Assembly (NCBI GenBank): GCA_032718565.1
Contig: JAVGVS010000713.1
Location: 1 to 64,000, forward strand
Direction: 5' to 3'
Origin: Distichodus sexfasciatus
Lineage: Eukaryota > Chordata > Actinopteri > Characiformes > Distichodontidae
Length of the DNA: 64,000 nucleotides
The notes under the pieces are model-generated. The model did not search any database. It saw only the letters and a list, made by a program, of their open reading frames with translations, and was not told the DNA's origin. Numbering within the stretch: position 1 is the first letter of the stretch; each line of letters begins with the position of its first letter. Position numbers and translations under genes: made by a program. Shown piece by piece: positions 42,601 through 45,772 of the stretch.

Positions 42601-43411
42601 TTTATGGTTTCCTGACATGGAAACACTGTGAACACTAGGTTGGGGTTAGGTTTGTATACCTGTATTTTAAGGTGAAGTCAGACCTGTTAGGCCAGGATTT
42701 GATTCCAATTTAGCTGTTTCTAGATTAGTAATATATGCTGTCATATGGAGTAATGGTTGTCTAGTGGTCTCGGGACCAAGAGACCGTGGATCCCTGAGCA
42801 AGACCCTTAACCCTTAACCCTCAAGTTGCGCCAGGGAGATCGTCCCTGAAAATCGGACGTTGCTCTGGATAAAAGCGTCGGCTAAATGCCATAAATGTAA
42901 GTTTTCAGAGACTCGCTGAACAAAACAATAAATACAGCAGTTCTGAAGTTCATTCATTCAGTCATTATCCGAACTGCTGGATCCCTCTTGGGGTTGTGGG
43001 GACTGGAGCCCAACAACGGGAACTACAGGCACAAAGCAGGGACCAACCCTGGGCAGGTGCCAACACACACCGCAGAACACAGTTCTAAAGTTGATCTAAT
43101 TTTCACACAAATTTGCAGTGCACTATAACAGTTTCACACCTTTTTCGAAGAGAATCGATTTTATTTTGATTAGTTAATATTTTGTGTTTTTGTCGCCTAC
43201 ACAGGGCCTGAAGGCGGCGGACAACGACCCGACGGCGCCGCCCTACGATTCGCTGCTGGTGTTTGACTACGAGGGCAGCGGCTCGACAGCCGGCTCGCTC
43301 AGCTCCATCGCCTCGTCCAGCAGCGGCGGCGACCAGGACTACGATTACCTCAACGAATGGGGGCCTCGATTCCGCAAGCTGGCCGACATGTACGGCGGCA
43401 CGGATGAGTGA
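5604..43411 (+). CDS. cdh2: N-cadherin gene, 3' part (exons 6-16 equivalents)
   Basis: This is a spliced type I classical cadherin, a plasma-membrane protein that forms Ca2+-dependent homophilic adhesions and binds p120 and beta-catenin inside the cell. Eleven exons with GT-AG junctions are visible: 5604-5748, 6124-6296, 12760-12897, 16425-16597, 18260-18517, 18791-18933, 24728-24961, 28690-28923, 30256-30395, 37927-38091 and 43205-43411. Together they carry the DxND linkers between EC domains, the four EC5 cysteines, one transmembrane segment and the catenin-binding tail. The tail reads PVRSAAPHPGDIGDFINEG and GLKAADND, which fits CDH2 better than CDH4 (which I recall as having RPMVPHP and GLRAADND). 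Some EC4/EC5 words, such as GIPPASGTGTLQ, are also R-cadherin-like, so cdh4 is the alternative. Exons 1-5 lie outside the window. Exons 9 and 10 are disrupted as given, so the complete reading frame cannot be assembled from this sequence. Confidence 0.88.
6124..6296 (+). CDS. cdh2: cdh2 exon 7 equivalent: EC2
   Basis: The exon is 173 nt, preceded by a pyrimidine tract and CAG, and enters in phase 1 to give GTSVMTVTAEDKDD. It continues with NMFTINNRTGSIITVAAGLD and ends exactly at the LDRE calcium-binding motif, phase 0, before the donor GTGAGA. NRT is a potential glycosylation site. The exon is intact and covers the central strands of EC2. The intron before it is only 375 bp. Confidence 0.9.
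6297..7440. other. cdh2 intron 7, first part: no gene
   Basis: AT-rich intron. The stretch 6660-6830 is less AT-rich and looks non-repetitive, but I recognise nothing in it. A short TA run lies at 6430-6441. Confidence 0.4.
7447..7691 (+). repeat. tRNA-derived SINE, family A
   Basis: The head resembles a tRNA gene: A-box region TGGCGTAACGGTAGGGTG and B-box region AGGTCGAATCC. The body follows with words shared by all family A copies here (GGTAAAG, ACTGAGGTACTCATGAGCAA, GGTACCGTCCCCAAGCACTG, GCAGAGGTCACATTT, GTGCACTGTGTGCTGTGCTG) and the tail AATGACAAATAATCACTCAC. This is the fullest sense copy and serves as the reference for the other family A entries. Confidence 0.85.
7855..8230. repeat. 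Possible dispersed repeat, family unknown
   Basis: A compositionally distinct, GC-richer block with tandem AGCCGTTAGCC words at its left edge. It resembles the ends of dispersed fish repeats in style, but no second copy was found in this window. No coding sequence. Confidence 0.2.
8440..8785. repeat. Dispersed repeat G, copy 1
   Basis: Contains GATGGAGTCCACCTTATCCA and then GTAGCTTGTAGTGTAGCTAA, which reappear in the same order at 10100-10360 and reversed at 49385-49640. AT-rich middle, no open frame of interest. Confidence 0.5.
9240..9960. mobile_element. Foldback-like element: two ~190-bp arms in inverted orientation
   Basis: The left arm (about 9240-9430) and right arm (about 9750-9960) are imperfect reverse complements. 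TTCAGAATCCAAGATGGCTG at 9396-9415 pairs with CAGCCATCTTGGATTCTGAA at 9758-9777. CCCGTTGCTTGGAC pairs with GTCCAAGCAACGGG, and the pairing continues out to the CATTTGC/GCAAATG words. The ~320-bp spacer is AT-rich and non-coding. It resembles a foldback or long-TIR DNA transposon; the family is not identified. Confidence 0.6.
10100..10365. repeat. Dispersed repeat G, copy 2
   Basis: Reads GGATGGAGTCTACCTTGGCC then GTAGCTTGTAGCGTAGATAA, parallel to 8440-8785; 49385-49640 is the reverse complement. A short (TAT)n run follows at 10410-10430. Confidence 0.5.
10770..10998 (+). repeat. tRNA-derived SINE, family A
   Basis: A good B-box GGTTCGAATCC at 10824-10834. The body words match the copy at 7447, with a shortened middle. 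Confidence 0.8.
11211..11532 (-). repeat. tRNA-derived SINE, family A, with duplicated tail
   Basis: Reverse orientation: it runs tail-first from GAACACACCACAG to the tRNA-like head ending ACCAACTGCC. The tail segment (GAACACACCAC...TGACCTCTGCATTTGA) occurs twice, at about 11233 and 11343. Either a second truncated copy landed here or the tail was duplicated. Confidence 0.75.
12205..12476 (-). repeat. tRNA-derived SINE, family A
   Basis: Reverse copy with the same tail-to-head order: GTGAACACACCACAGCACAC, GTGACCTCTGCATTTAACCC, TACCTTGCTCAAGAGTACCT. The head region has a small extra AATTAGCAATGCTAACTGCC segment. Confidence 0.75.
12551..12648 (+). repeat. SINE family A, head only
   Basis: About 100 bp: CAGTTGGTACTGTAATGG (A-box region), GGTTCAAGTCC (B-box) and GGTACCACAGAGGTACTGG. 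The copy stops there, about 110 bp before the exon 8 acceptor. Confidence 0.7.
12760..12897 (+). CDS. cdh2: cdh2 exon 8 equivalent: end of EC2, EC2-EC3 linker
   Basis: The exon is 138 nt (46 codons), phase 0 at both ends, between ...TTTTCCAG and GTCAGT. It reads KVPQYTLIIQATDMEGNP, then YGLSNTATAVIRVTD, then the EC2-EC3 calcium linker DVNDNPPEF, ending FTTDV. It is intact and very close to vertebrate N-cadherin. It sits at the end of a 6.5-kb SINE-rich intron, and a truncated SINE ends about 110 bp upstream of its acceptor. Confidence 0.92.
13005..13130 (-). repeat. SINE family B fragment
   Basis: Reverse of the family B layout at 19692: TTACATTTATGGCATTTAGC (the tail), then GGGTCTTGCTCAGGGTC, then ATTCGAACCCATG (the B-box). 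It lies inside a longer AT-rich stretch whose edges, GGGCTGGGAG at 12929 and CCCATCCCT at about 13262, may be the ends of an older host element. Confidence 0.6.
13135..14590. other. cdh2 intron 8, middle: no gene, AT microsatellite
   Basis: Non-coding. It contains an (AAT/ATT)n array at about 13937-13999 and a CT-rich stretch at 13310-13365. The 150-codon reverse frame at 13389-13841 has no recognisable protein features. Two stretches near 13830 and 14300 share CCAAAACCAAAAC-like words, suggesting an old duplicated repeat. Confidence 0.35.
14590..15190. repeat. Dispersed repeat, related copy at 930-1600
   Basis: Shares GTGTTTTT.., GCGGAAGTGCCCGGTGACGC, TACGATTTCTCTCCAT and CTCTCAGCGCAA with 930-1600. 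No coding frame. Confidence 0.45.
15190..16424. other. cdh2 intron 8, last part: no gene
   Basis: Non-coding; 15840-16360 is extremely AT-rich with TTTTATTTA-type low-complexity runs. The two overlapping open frames at 15322-15599 are not protein-like. Confidence 0.4.
16425..16597 (+). pseudogene. cdh2: cdh2 exon 9 equivalent: EC3, frame disrupted
   Basis: The acceptor (...CTTCTGCAG) and donor (AAG|GTCAGC) are at the expected places. The second half reads cleanly as WNAVYKITGGDPTGRF and TNEGLLTVVK, typical N-cadherin EC3. The first half is broken. From the splice junction the frame reads FLAEFEQINVIV and meets TGA at 16473-16475. The frame that gives WNAV is offset by two bases and has TAG at 16481-16483, where a Asp-Lys-Asp sequence is expected. 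The exon is 173 nt, against about 186 nt in human CDH2 as I recall it, so roughly 13 nt are missing net and the length is no longer a multiple of three. Either this is assembly error in a working gene or the EC3 coding sequence is really damaged. It is marked as a pseudogene segment only for the sequence as given. Confidence 0.75.
16598..18259. other. cdh2 intron 9: no gene
   Basis: Non-coding. The stretch 17020-17340 is GC-richer and contains TAAATGCAAATGAGCC and AAAACATACTGGCGGATC words. It looks like a degraded dispersed element, but no second copy was found here. The rest is AT-rich. Confidence 0.35.
18260..18517 (+). pseudogene. cdh2: cdh2 exon 10 equivalent: end of EC3, start of EC4, frame disrupted
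   Basis: The 3' part is clearly N-cadherin: LIKLDEGMPAESPLTTFTAQ, then DPDR.MQQTIR, ending in phase 2 at 18517 before GTGTGA, so that AG plus the next exon's G rebuilds Arg before YSKLSD. Upstream the coding signal hops between frames. Pieces resembling PID.ETNR, AFVLT, LEAGI..PP..ATVSV and VIDVN (the EC3-EC4 calcium linker) lie in different frames. The terminal frame has TGA at 18423-18425, where a Lys is expected before LIKLDEG. The length is 258 nt, against about 254 expected. The acceptor at 18258-18259 is inferred from the remnant of the PIDFETNR block. The cause is the same question as for the previous exon. Confidence 0.7.
18791..18933 (+). CDS. cdh2: cdh2 exon 11 equivalent: EC4
   Basis: The exon is 143 nt after CTCTTTTAG. 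It reads YSKLSDPADWLRIDPYNG, then ITTMAVLDRESPYVQ (the LDRE calcium motif), then NNIYNATFLATDNG, with NAT a potential glycosylation site. It ends in phase 1 (donor GGTTTGTG), matching the next exon. It is intact and strongly N-cadherin-like, and directly follows the two disrupted exons across a short 273-bp intron, the smallest in the window. Confidence 0.92.
19507..19690 (+). repeat. SINE family A, 3'-truncated
   Basis: Head (GTGTAATGGTTAGGGAGTTG, B-box GGTTCAAGTTCC) and body (GGTACCACTGAGGTACTCGT) as in the 7447 copy. It breaks off at ATGGGTCAAACG, where a family B SINE begins. Confidence 0.75.
19692..19905 (+). repeat. tRNA-derived SINE, family B
   Basis: A different tRNA-like head: GGTGGTCTACTGGTTAGGAA, then TGTGGGTTCGATTCCTACC (B-box). 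The body is GGTCCCTGAGCAAGACC...CC and the tail CTACATGTAAATGATGG. Directly joined to the truncated family A copy before it. Confidence 0.7.
20202..20571 (+). repeat. tRNA-derived SINE, family C, full length
   Basis: Begins GCGGCATGGTGGCGCAGTGG with A-box-like TTAGCG and B-box GGTTCGAGCCCC. The body words GGCCTTTCTGTGTGGAATTT, TCCGGTTTCCTCCCGCACTC, CAAAAGCATGCA and GGGATAGGCTCCAG follow, with the tail (GAAT)n. A very common fish layout; this is the reference copy for family C. Confidence 0.85.
20965..22205. repeat. Purine (GA-rich) tract of about 1.24 kb
   Basis: The + strand is almost pure A and G, with T and C at only scattered positions. It is built from GAGA runs and recurrent words such as GAGATAAAGATGGAG and AAGAGTGATGGAGAGGAAG, the latter returning near 21349, 21607, 21690, 21797 and 22021. 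That suggests units of roughly 85-110 bp. The long Ser/Leu/Pro frames on the opposite strand are artefacts of this composition. Such tracts can adopt triplex (H-DNA) structures. Confidence 0.9.
22206..22266. repeat. (TA)n-rich block
   Basis: TATATA runs at 22215-22232 and 22247-22266, directly after the purine tract. Confidence 0.75.
22267..24009. other. cdh2 intron 11, rest: no gene
   Basis: Apart from the minisatellite at 22558-23215 this is ordinary non-coding sequence. I see no other exon. The stretch 22267-22530 is mixed in composition and 23220-24009 is AT-rich. Confidence 0.4.
22558..23215. repeat. Minisatellite, AATGCAAAAGCCACAACA unit
   Basis: About 650 bp of degenerate tandem copies of a 15-18-bp unit (consensus near AATGCAAAAGCCACAACA, with AAGTCACAA variants). 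The open frames through it (Lys/Gln/Ser-rich) result from the repeat and are not a protein. Confidence 0.8.
24010..24680. repeat. G-rich minisatellite upstream of exon 12
   Basis: About 670 bp of degenerate units around GGGGGGCATGTGGGTAC, with many runs of three or more G on the + strand. It ends about 50 bp before the exon 12 acceptor, separated from it by a short (TG)n run. G-quadruplex formation in the transcript is plausible. Confidence 0.8.
24728..24961 (+). CDS. cdh2: cdh2 exon 12 equivalent: end of EC4, start of EC5
   Basis: The exon is 234 nt, entering after TGTCTAG in phase 1. It reads GIPPASGTGTLQVLLRDIND, where DINDNAPQ is the EC4-EC5 linker, then QICEKPDPNAINISALDAD, the first of the four conserved EC5 cysteines. 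It continues NPNAGPFHFQLP and ends RRNWTLTRIN plus the first base of the next codon. NIS and NWT are potential glycosylation sites. It is GC-rich compared with its introns, fully open, and preceded by a GT-rich stretch and a G-rich minisatellite. Confidence 0.92.
24962..25680. other. cdh2 intron 12, first part: non-repetitive sequence
   Basis: No gene. The stretch 25040-25380 is balanced in composition and not obviously repeated elsewhere in the window, and contains homeodomain-like TAAT words. It could be a conserved non-coding element, but nothing in the sequence proves that. Confidence 0.25.
25690..26170. repeat. Dispersed repeat H
   Basis: GTATGGCTCAACATTTTGCG, GGGAAACAACAACGATTGGT and GGATTTCGCAGCCTGTTTTG have close counterparts near 63820-63870 (GTATGGCTCAACGTTTCACG) and 59553-59575 (GGATTTCACGGGCCTTTTTT). 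AT-rich, with recurrent AAAGTTGC words and no real coding frame. Confidence 0.5.
26325..26600 (+). repeat. Dispersed repeat D, uninterrupted copy
   Basis: Reads GGGGACATTTGAGAGGTTCC, then GACTTTATAGAAAATGT, a GTTAGGGTTAGGGTTAGG run and TGTATACTGTATACTAGTCA, ending ATGTCCCCACAAAGAT. The same order appears at 31385-31541 and resumes at 33660-33740 after two insertions. This copy therefore shows the empty target site. Confidence 0.75.
26965..27185. repeat. TTCTTAAG-family MITE (family F), first half
   Basis: Rich in TTCTTAA/AAGAA words in the pattern of the copies at 52396 and 55998. It breaks at a CT/TATC microsatellite and seems to resume at about 27808-27950. Confidence 0.4.
27197..27805. 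repeat. CT-rich and (TATC)n microsatellite block
   Basis: Pyrimidine-rich throughout, with (CT)n at 27305-27333 and (TATC)n at about 27350-27410 and 27652-27697. Long Ser/Leu open frames across it are repeat artefacts. It appears to have expanded inside a family F MITE. Confidence 0.9.
28113..28417 (+). repeat. tRNA-derived SINE, family C
   Basis: GTCATGGTGGTGCATTGCTT head, GGGTCTTTCTGTGTGGAG, CCGGTTTCCTCCCACCGTCC, CAAAAGCATGCAGTTTAGGT and a (GAAT)n tail, parallel to 20202-20571. The B-box region is degraded (CTGGGGTCGGCC). Confidence 0.8.
28690..28923 (+). CDS. cdh2: cdh2 exon 13 equivalent: EC5 and start of membrane segment
   Basis: The exon is 234 nt, phase 1 at both ends, between CCTTCCCAG and GTGAGT. 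It reads ADYAQLSLKIGFLESGIYMI, then ITDSGNLPMSNISYL, then KVCQCDQSGSC, which supplies three EC5 cysteines. AAGLGTGAIIAILLCIIIL then opens the transmembrane helix. The junction with exon 14 falls inside the helix, as in other classical cadherins. NIS is a potential glycosylation site. The exon is intact. Confidence 0.93.
29085..29244 (-). repeat. SINE family A, rearranged fragment
   Basis: Reverse-orientation words GAGTACCTCAGTGGTACC and GGTACCTTGCTCATGAGTAC occur, but the block order is scrambled compared with other copies: the GTACC word lies both before and after the GGACCCATTTGTGATGAAG word. Confidence 0.6.
29653..29695. repeat. (GT)n microsatellite
   Basis: About 21 uninterrupted GT units in intron 13. 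Confidence 0.95.
29840..30250. repeat. Polypyrimidine/(TATC)n tract abutting exon 14
   Basis: About 400 bp of nearly pure C and T on the + strand, with (TATC)n of about 16 units at 29973-30037. It runs into the exon 14 acceptor (CATCTCTGCAG), so that splice site has a huge polypyrimidine tract with many competing pyrimidine runs. Confidence 0.9.
30256..30395 (+). CDS. cdh2: cdh2 exon 14 equivalent: end of membrane helix, p120-binding region
   Basis: The exon is 140 nt, the length I recall for human CDH2. With the previous exon's last base it reads ILVLLFVMWM (end of the helix), [20 protein letters not shown] (basic stop-transfer and juxtamembrane region), then RDNILKYDEEGGGEEDQ, the p120-catenin core motif. 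It ends in phase 0 at the donor CAG|GTGAAA. It is embedded in simple repeats: a 400-bp CT/TATC-rich tract reaches its acceptor and a TATC array starts 15 bp after its donor. Confidence 0.95.
30411..30483. repeat. (TATC)n microsatellite 15 bp after exon 14 donor
   Basis: About 18 perfect TATC units in the first bases of intron 14. Confidence 0.95.
30545..30659. repeat. Opposed (TATC)n and (ATAG)n arrays
   Basis: About ten TATC units (30545-30586) are followed within about 20 bp by about 13 units of the complementary ATAG repeat (30607-30659). The two can pair into a hairpin in DNA or transcript. Confidence 0.9.
30752..30800. repeat. (CA)n microsatellite, interrupted
   Basis: CA repeats with AAATACAC interruptions. 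Confidence 0.85.
30801..31349. other. cdh2 intron 14, first part: no gene
   Basis: Non-coding. GTAGGGCTGGGCAGTTCATC at about 30982 resembles the start of a common fish MITE, but no matching end was found. A (TG)n run lies at 31351-31371. Confidence 0.35.
31350..31541 (+). repeat. Dispersed repeat D, left half of interrupted copy
   Basis: A TGTG run followed by GGGGAAATTTGAGAGGTCCC, GACTTTATAGAAAATGTG and GGTTAGGGTTAGGTGTAGG, as at 26325-26600. It stops at TA 31540-31541, where the MITE begins. Confidence 0.75.
31542..31917 (-). mobile_element. TGTGACTCT MITE, copy 2, with TA target duplication
   Basis: 376 bp ending TGTGACTCTGC at the left and GAGAGTCACA at the right (inverted termini), flanked by TA on both sides (31540-31541 and 31918-31919). 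It is the reverse complement of 5017-5385 with only scattered differences. There is no coding frame; a TA target suggests mobilisation by a Tc1/mariner-type transposase. Confidence 0.85.
31927..33659 (-). mobile_element. Tc1/mariner element with long inverted repeats
   Basis: 1733 bp flanked by TA (31925-31926 and 33660-33661). It begins CAGCTGTGGTCAGAAGTTTA and ends CTGACCACAGCTG. The terminal inverted repeats are about 230 bp, with inner blocks (CACAGGGTCAAAATTAGACA...) near 32118 and, reversed, near 33467, resembling the IR/DR layout of Sleeping Beauty-type elements. The transposase lies on the - strand and is broken. A short foreign segment, TTCAAGATTCTTTATTTGTC, at about 33321-33410 looks like another repeat nested near the right end. 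Confidence 0.9.
32167..33162 (-). pseudogene. Tc1-like transposase, inactivated
   Basis: Reading on the - strand from 33162: MGKFKELSEDLRMRIVDLCK and an SSVQT end form the first helix-turn-helix. A second frame starting at 32989 gives RPGRRPKLSISDERKLV (GRPR-like hook and second DNA-binding domain), the catalytic SDETK, and IMLWGCFAASGTGALHKVDG. After a further frame change, FQQDNDPKHTSK carries the second catalytic Asp, a stop codon follows, then SPDLNPIENLW carries the catalytic Glu, and the end HLIAVKRVKGH. A tandem ACTTATACTTAC segment disrupts the first junction. All three DDE residues are present, but at least two frameshifts and one in-frame stop separate them. No functional enzyme can be made from this copy. 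Confidence 0.88.
33660..33740 (+). repeat. Dispersed repeat D, right half of interrupted copy
   Basis: TACATTCAGTCATTATAGGA, GTCTATGGAAGG and a (TG)n run continue the sequence seen at 26528-26590. This completes the copy split by the MITE and the Tc1 element. Confidence 0.7.
34085..34842. repeat. Minisatellite, TTAGATTATGGTCTGGTTTA unit
   Basis: About 750 bp of degenerate tandem units of roughly 25-35 bp (core GGATTAGATTATGGTCTGGT). The array resumes at about 34980-35012, after a MITE, with GGATTAGGATTAGATTATGG. Confidence 0.8.
34843..34967. mobile_element. MITE E (Harbinger-like) with TTA target duplication
   Basis: 125 bp with imperfect inverted ends: GGGCCAATTTCCCAGTCGAG at the left; the complement of the right end begins GGGCTGGTTTCTTGCTCATG and both continue GGATTAAG.CTAGTC. 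It is flanked by TTA on both sides (34840-34842 and 34968-34970). A 3-bp TTA/TWA duplication is typical of PIF/Harbinger. A related copy lies at 47902-48026. Confidence 0.7.
35690..36960. repeat. Minisatellite, ACTAACATAGTGTACATTAGCA unit (about 57 copies)
   Basis: About 1.27 kb of tandem units alternating between about 20 and 22 bp (with AACTAAC or ACTAAC), with variants GGTGTAC, GTGAAC and GTAAAC. The array ends in CAATATGTTAGCAACTATGC TTTTGGGAA, the terminus of the MITE found whole at 50862-50987. Units are quite uniform, suggesting recent expansion or ongoing homogenisation. Confidence 0.92.
36965..37005. mobile_element. MITE I end left at the minisatellite edge
   Basis: AGCAATATGTTAGCAACTAT and GCTTTTGGGAAACG match the right end of 50862-50987 (GCAATACGGTAGCAACTATG then CTTTTGGGAAGCG). 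No left end is seen at 35690, so the left part has been lost or replaced by the array. Confidence 0.65.
37040..37370. repeat. Dispersed repeat J, copy 1
   Basis: Words ACAGGTGTAACAGATAATTA, GACATACCACAC, GACAAGACAG and GTGCACTCCGGTGG appear in the same order at 46550-46790. AC-rich and non-coding; family unknown. Confidence 0.5.
37927..38091 (+). CDS. cdh2: cdh2 exon 15 equivalent: cytoplasmic tail
   Basis: The exon is 165 nt (55 codons), phase 0 at both ends, after GTGTGTTTAG. It reads DYDLSQLQQPDTIDPDSVKP, MGIRRLDERPLHPEPQYP, then VRSAAPHPGDIGDFINE before GTACTG. This is the first part of the beta-catenin-binding tail. RSAAPHPGDIGDF is the main reason for choosing cdh2 over cdh4. The exon is intact. 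Confidence 0.95.
38150..38660. repeat. Tandem repeat of about 70 bp just after exon 15
   Basis: The word CTCATCATGATGGT and variants recurs near 38168, 38235, 38305, 38391, 38462, 38531 and 38600, together with GTACTTGTATTTGTACAGTA and AAAAGGTTCTTGTAACGTGT words. Part of the unit occurs inverted at 38776-38880 (AAATCATCATGATGAGAGAT). It starts within 60 bp of the exon 15 donor. Confidence 0.75.
38661..39210. other. cdh2 intron 15: no gene
   Basis: Apart from the inverted repeat copy at about 38776-38880, this is unassigned non-coding sequence, with CT-rich sequence at 39110-39150. Confidence 0.35.
39211..40070. other. Pyrimidine-rich, GC-richer block; function unknown
   Basis: About 850 bp that stands out from the AT-rich intron around it, with C runs (39229-39236, 39770-39780) and (CT)n (39365-39380, 39537-39558). 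Overlapping open frames on both strands (39216-40072) reflect the scarcity of A and T, not a protein. It is not obviously repeated in the window. It could be a regulatory region inside the cdh2 intron; that is a guess. Confidence 0.3.
40071..40640. other. cdh2 intron 15: no gene
   Basis: AT-rich non-coding sequence with nothing recognisable. Confidence 0.4.
40641..41930. repeat. Tandem repeat of about 110-140 bp, roughly 10 copies
   Basis: The word CACTGTTCTCAGGACACCCA and variants recurs near 40727, 40857, 40986, 41119, 41228, 41338, 41453, 41585, 41722 and 41863. Between them stand CAGTCTAGTCTAGACCAGCA and TGGCACTGGCTCTAGGATAG. Spacing varies between 109 and 141 bp because of internal deletions. 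Non-coding. Confidence 0.85.
42735..42900 (+). repeat. SINE family B
   Basis: A degraded head (AATGGTTGTCTAGTGGTCTC), GATCCCTGAGCAAGACCCTT, then the tail CTCTGGATAAAAGCGTCGGC TAAATGCCATAAATGTAA. That tail is shared by many fish SINEs and their partner LINEs. Confidence 0.75.
42951..43081 (-). repeat. SINE family C, 3' fragment
   Basis: Reverse copy starting with the (CATT)n tail, CATTATCCGAACTGCTGGAT, GGACTGGAGCCCAACA and GGGCAGGTGCCAACACAC. The tRNA-like head is missing. It ends about 120 bp before the exon 16 acceptor. Confidence 0.75.
43205..43411 (+). CDS. cdh2: cdh2 exon 16 equivalent: C-terminal tail and stop
   Basis: The final coding exon has 207 nt including TGA at 43409-43411. It reads GLKAADNDPTAPPYDSLLVF, DYEGSGSTAGSLSSIASSSS, then DQDYDYLNEWGPRFRKLADM and YGGTDE. 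It contains the core beta-catenin-binding segment and the serine cluster that is phosphorylated in other classical cadherins to strengthen catenin binding. Family members usually have LNSSSS where this one has IASSSS. The exon is GC-rich and clean, and continues into the 3' UTR. Confidence 0.96.
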   Translation, partial: GLKAADNDPTAPPYDSLLVFDYEGSGSTAGSLSSIASSSSGGDQDYDYLNEWGPRFRKLADMYGGTDE

Positions 43412-44363
43412 GAAACCTGACCTGAAAGAGCGAGAAGGAGAATGAGAGAGTAAGAGAGAGAGAGCGAGAGAGAGAGAGAACATAACTGGCTTTTTTTTGT
43501 CCTCCCCTACAAAAAACACAAACGATGGACAAGGAACTCTGAATCAACTGAAATGGACGGATGACAATACGAAAATGTAAAAAAGTATTAAAGAAAAAAG
43601 ACAAAAAATTAAAGAAAAGATCTGTTGTAGTTTTAGGCTTATGAATACGCTCGTTGAAGGTTTTTTAACTTTGGACAGAGAACGTGGGAGGACGGAGTGG
43701 GGGGGGGAAGATTGGTGGACTGTCCCTGTTTTTCTTTTTTTTTATTATTTTTGGGATTGTACGGTAGGCTACGATAAGATAAGTGCTCAGTTACACTTGA
43801 ATTTCACAGTACAGCAGCACTGGGATTTAATGTGCCTTTTTGTACATTTTTTCGGATCTGAATGATTTAAGTTTTACGTTCAAGGCTTTAATGGTACTGA
43901 CATTTTGGAGTGATTTCCAGATGAGAAGAAGTACGTTAATCTGCAATTACGCTTCATCACGCTTTCCTTTTTTTTCCCCCGGCTACCAACTGCTGTTTTT
44001 GTATAACCATTTATTTAATTAATTATGATCGGAAAATGAAGGCTCCTTAACGTACTGAGAAAACATTTGACAACGGAACCGGACGATTGCAACACAATAG
44101 AATTGTAGTCATTTCTTTTCCCACAAAAATAAGTCAAAAAATATAATTATGCAGCTGGTTGCAGATAAAGGGAGGTCGTTAAGGATTTTTTAATGGCAGA
44201 ATAAGTTTTACTTTTCTTTCTGAAGTGGTGTAACATTTCACGAAACAAAAGGGCGACGCCTTTTTTGTTCTTATTCATGTACACTTCATTTGCCTTAGTC
44301 ACCATCAGATGCCCTCGGTTTTTACTCTACTGTAAAAAATAAAGTGTGTACATAATGTTTTGT
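43412..44363 (+). other. cdh2: cdh2 3' untranslated region (inferred)
   Basis: Non-coding sequence follows the stop codon. It begins with a GA-rich stretch (about 43428-43482) and is T-rich with long A/T runs afterwards. The first good polyadenylation signal downstream is AATAAA at 44338-44343, so the UTR would end about 20 bp later. A longer form could use the signal at 44889. The end point is inferred, not seen. Confidence 0.6.
44338..44343 (+). terminator. AATAAA polyadenylation signal, proximal
   Basis: A canonical hexamer about 930 bp after the cadherin stop codon, followed by GT-rich sequence (GTGTGTACATAATG) of the kind found downstream of cleavage sites. Confidence 0.55.
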
Positions 44364-45655
44364 TTTCTTTACCTTTTGATTTGATGTAGTCTATAAGAAG
44401 AAGTGCGCGGGAGTTTTAGATCTTGTAAATGTATAATTTGGGGCTACAGTTTTTTTTTTTTTTTTTGCATGTTTTTATCTTTTCACAACAGCGAAGACAA
44501 AATTTTTCCGAACTTTATTTACCAAGTACAGAACATTACATTTGCCGGTGTGAAACACATAGTTTTTTTGTAAGAAAAAATTAAGAAAAATCAAGAAAAA
44601 AAGAACAAACGACTAAAGTTACTCCATAAAAATAAGAAAAAAAAACAAAAAAAAACAGTGCAACATTGTCAGCACAAGCGTTGGGATTTGTACCAAAAAG
44701 GGTGGGGTAATGGGTAGTAAAGTGGGCGGGGCTAGTAGAGGGAGGGGGCGGGGCCTATCCATCTTTGACCACTGCAGGCACTAATGAAGCGAGTCAGCTT
44801 TAAAAGCAGGGAAGGTTTCTGTCAGACTCTTTGTGAATAATCTTATTTACTGGAATTCTCATGATTCATCTCTGACCCCAACCATCTGAATAAAAAAAAT
44901 GCTAATTTTGGAGCTTAAGGCTGTTCTGTTTTTCTTTTTCTTTCTTTGACTGCCCACATCAGTGCAATACTTGACATATTTCTGACGCTGTGGTCAAACG
45001 CTGCTCTGGTTTCCAGTTTGACGCCATAACTTAAGAGACAACACTTTCTAAACGACAAAGACCTTTGTTTGCCACATAATAACATCACTAAAATAAATCC
45101 TTGAATGTTTTACTCATGACAGTTTATCATATACTAACGTAACCTTTCCCTCGAACTCTTCCCCCATGGGGAATTTTGGGATATATATTTTTAAAAGAGT
45201 TGTCTCAATCATCTGAAACATCTTGGGAAGTTATTTCATGTCTTTAAATTAATCCTGAGTGCTTATGTTTCTCTACTTACTCAGCCGCAACATGTATTTA
45301 TTTATTTATTTTTTACTTCGATTTATGAGTCAGGGTTAGAAATACGCCGGGTCACGGAAGTTCCCGTTCCTCTTGAGCGTTTGGTCACAGCATGTTTCCA
45401 CTCAAGGCCACTGACTCACGGGTGTTGTAAAGACTCTCTCTGAGGGCAGAAATGAAATGACAAGAAAGTGTCATTAAGCAGAAGCTGTAAATACAGTAGC
45501 ATTCAGTAGAAACATGCGATTCACAGGGTCCAATATGGAAATGATGCCACACCAAAACGTGGAACTAAGGACCTGTACTGTCATGAGAAGTAGACAGAGG
45601 AAGGAAAATATGGAAACTTACTAGCCTAATGGTTCACAGCTCCCAGGGTGATGCC
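44364..45655. other. Downstream of cdh2: no gene
   Basis: Non-coding with long A and T runs. GC-box-like GGGCGGGGC words at 44720-44760 stand out but have no visible gene near them. This could include a longer 3' UTR up to about 44915. Confidence 0.35.
44889..44894 (+). terminator. AATAAA polyadenylation signal, distal candidate
   Basis: A second canonical hexamer, about 550 bp beyond the first, with T-rich sequence after it. It could mark a longer cdh2 3' UTR. Confidence 0.3.
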
Positions 45656-45659
45656 AAAA

Positions 45660-45772
45660 AACAATTCAGCCCACTGCTCCTTCACCGATGGGTCAAATGC
45701 AGCGGTCACGTTTCGTTGTGGTGCACTGTGTGCTGTGGTGTGTTCATAATGACAAAACATCACTCACTTGAA
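45660..45772 (+). repeat. SINE family A, 3' half
   Basis: CCCACTGCTCCTTCACCGAT, GTCAAATGCAGCGGTCACGT, GTGGTGCACTGTGTGCTGTG and ATAATGACAAAACATCACTC match the end of the 7447 copy; the head is absent. Confidence 0.75.

Noticed and set aside
12760..43411. Assignment as R-cadherin (cdh4)
   Set aside because: The EC4/EC5 region has some R-cadherin-like words, but the cytoplasmic tail (RSAAPHPGDIGDF, GLKAADND, STAGSLSS) fits N-cadherin better. Kept as an alternative only.
43103..43519. 138-codon reverse frame opposite the last cadherin exon
   Set aside because: A shadow of the conserved, GC-rich exon 16 coding sequence.
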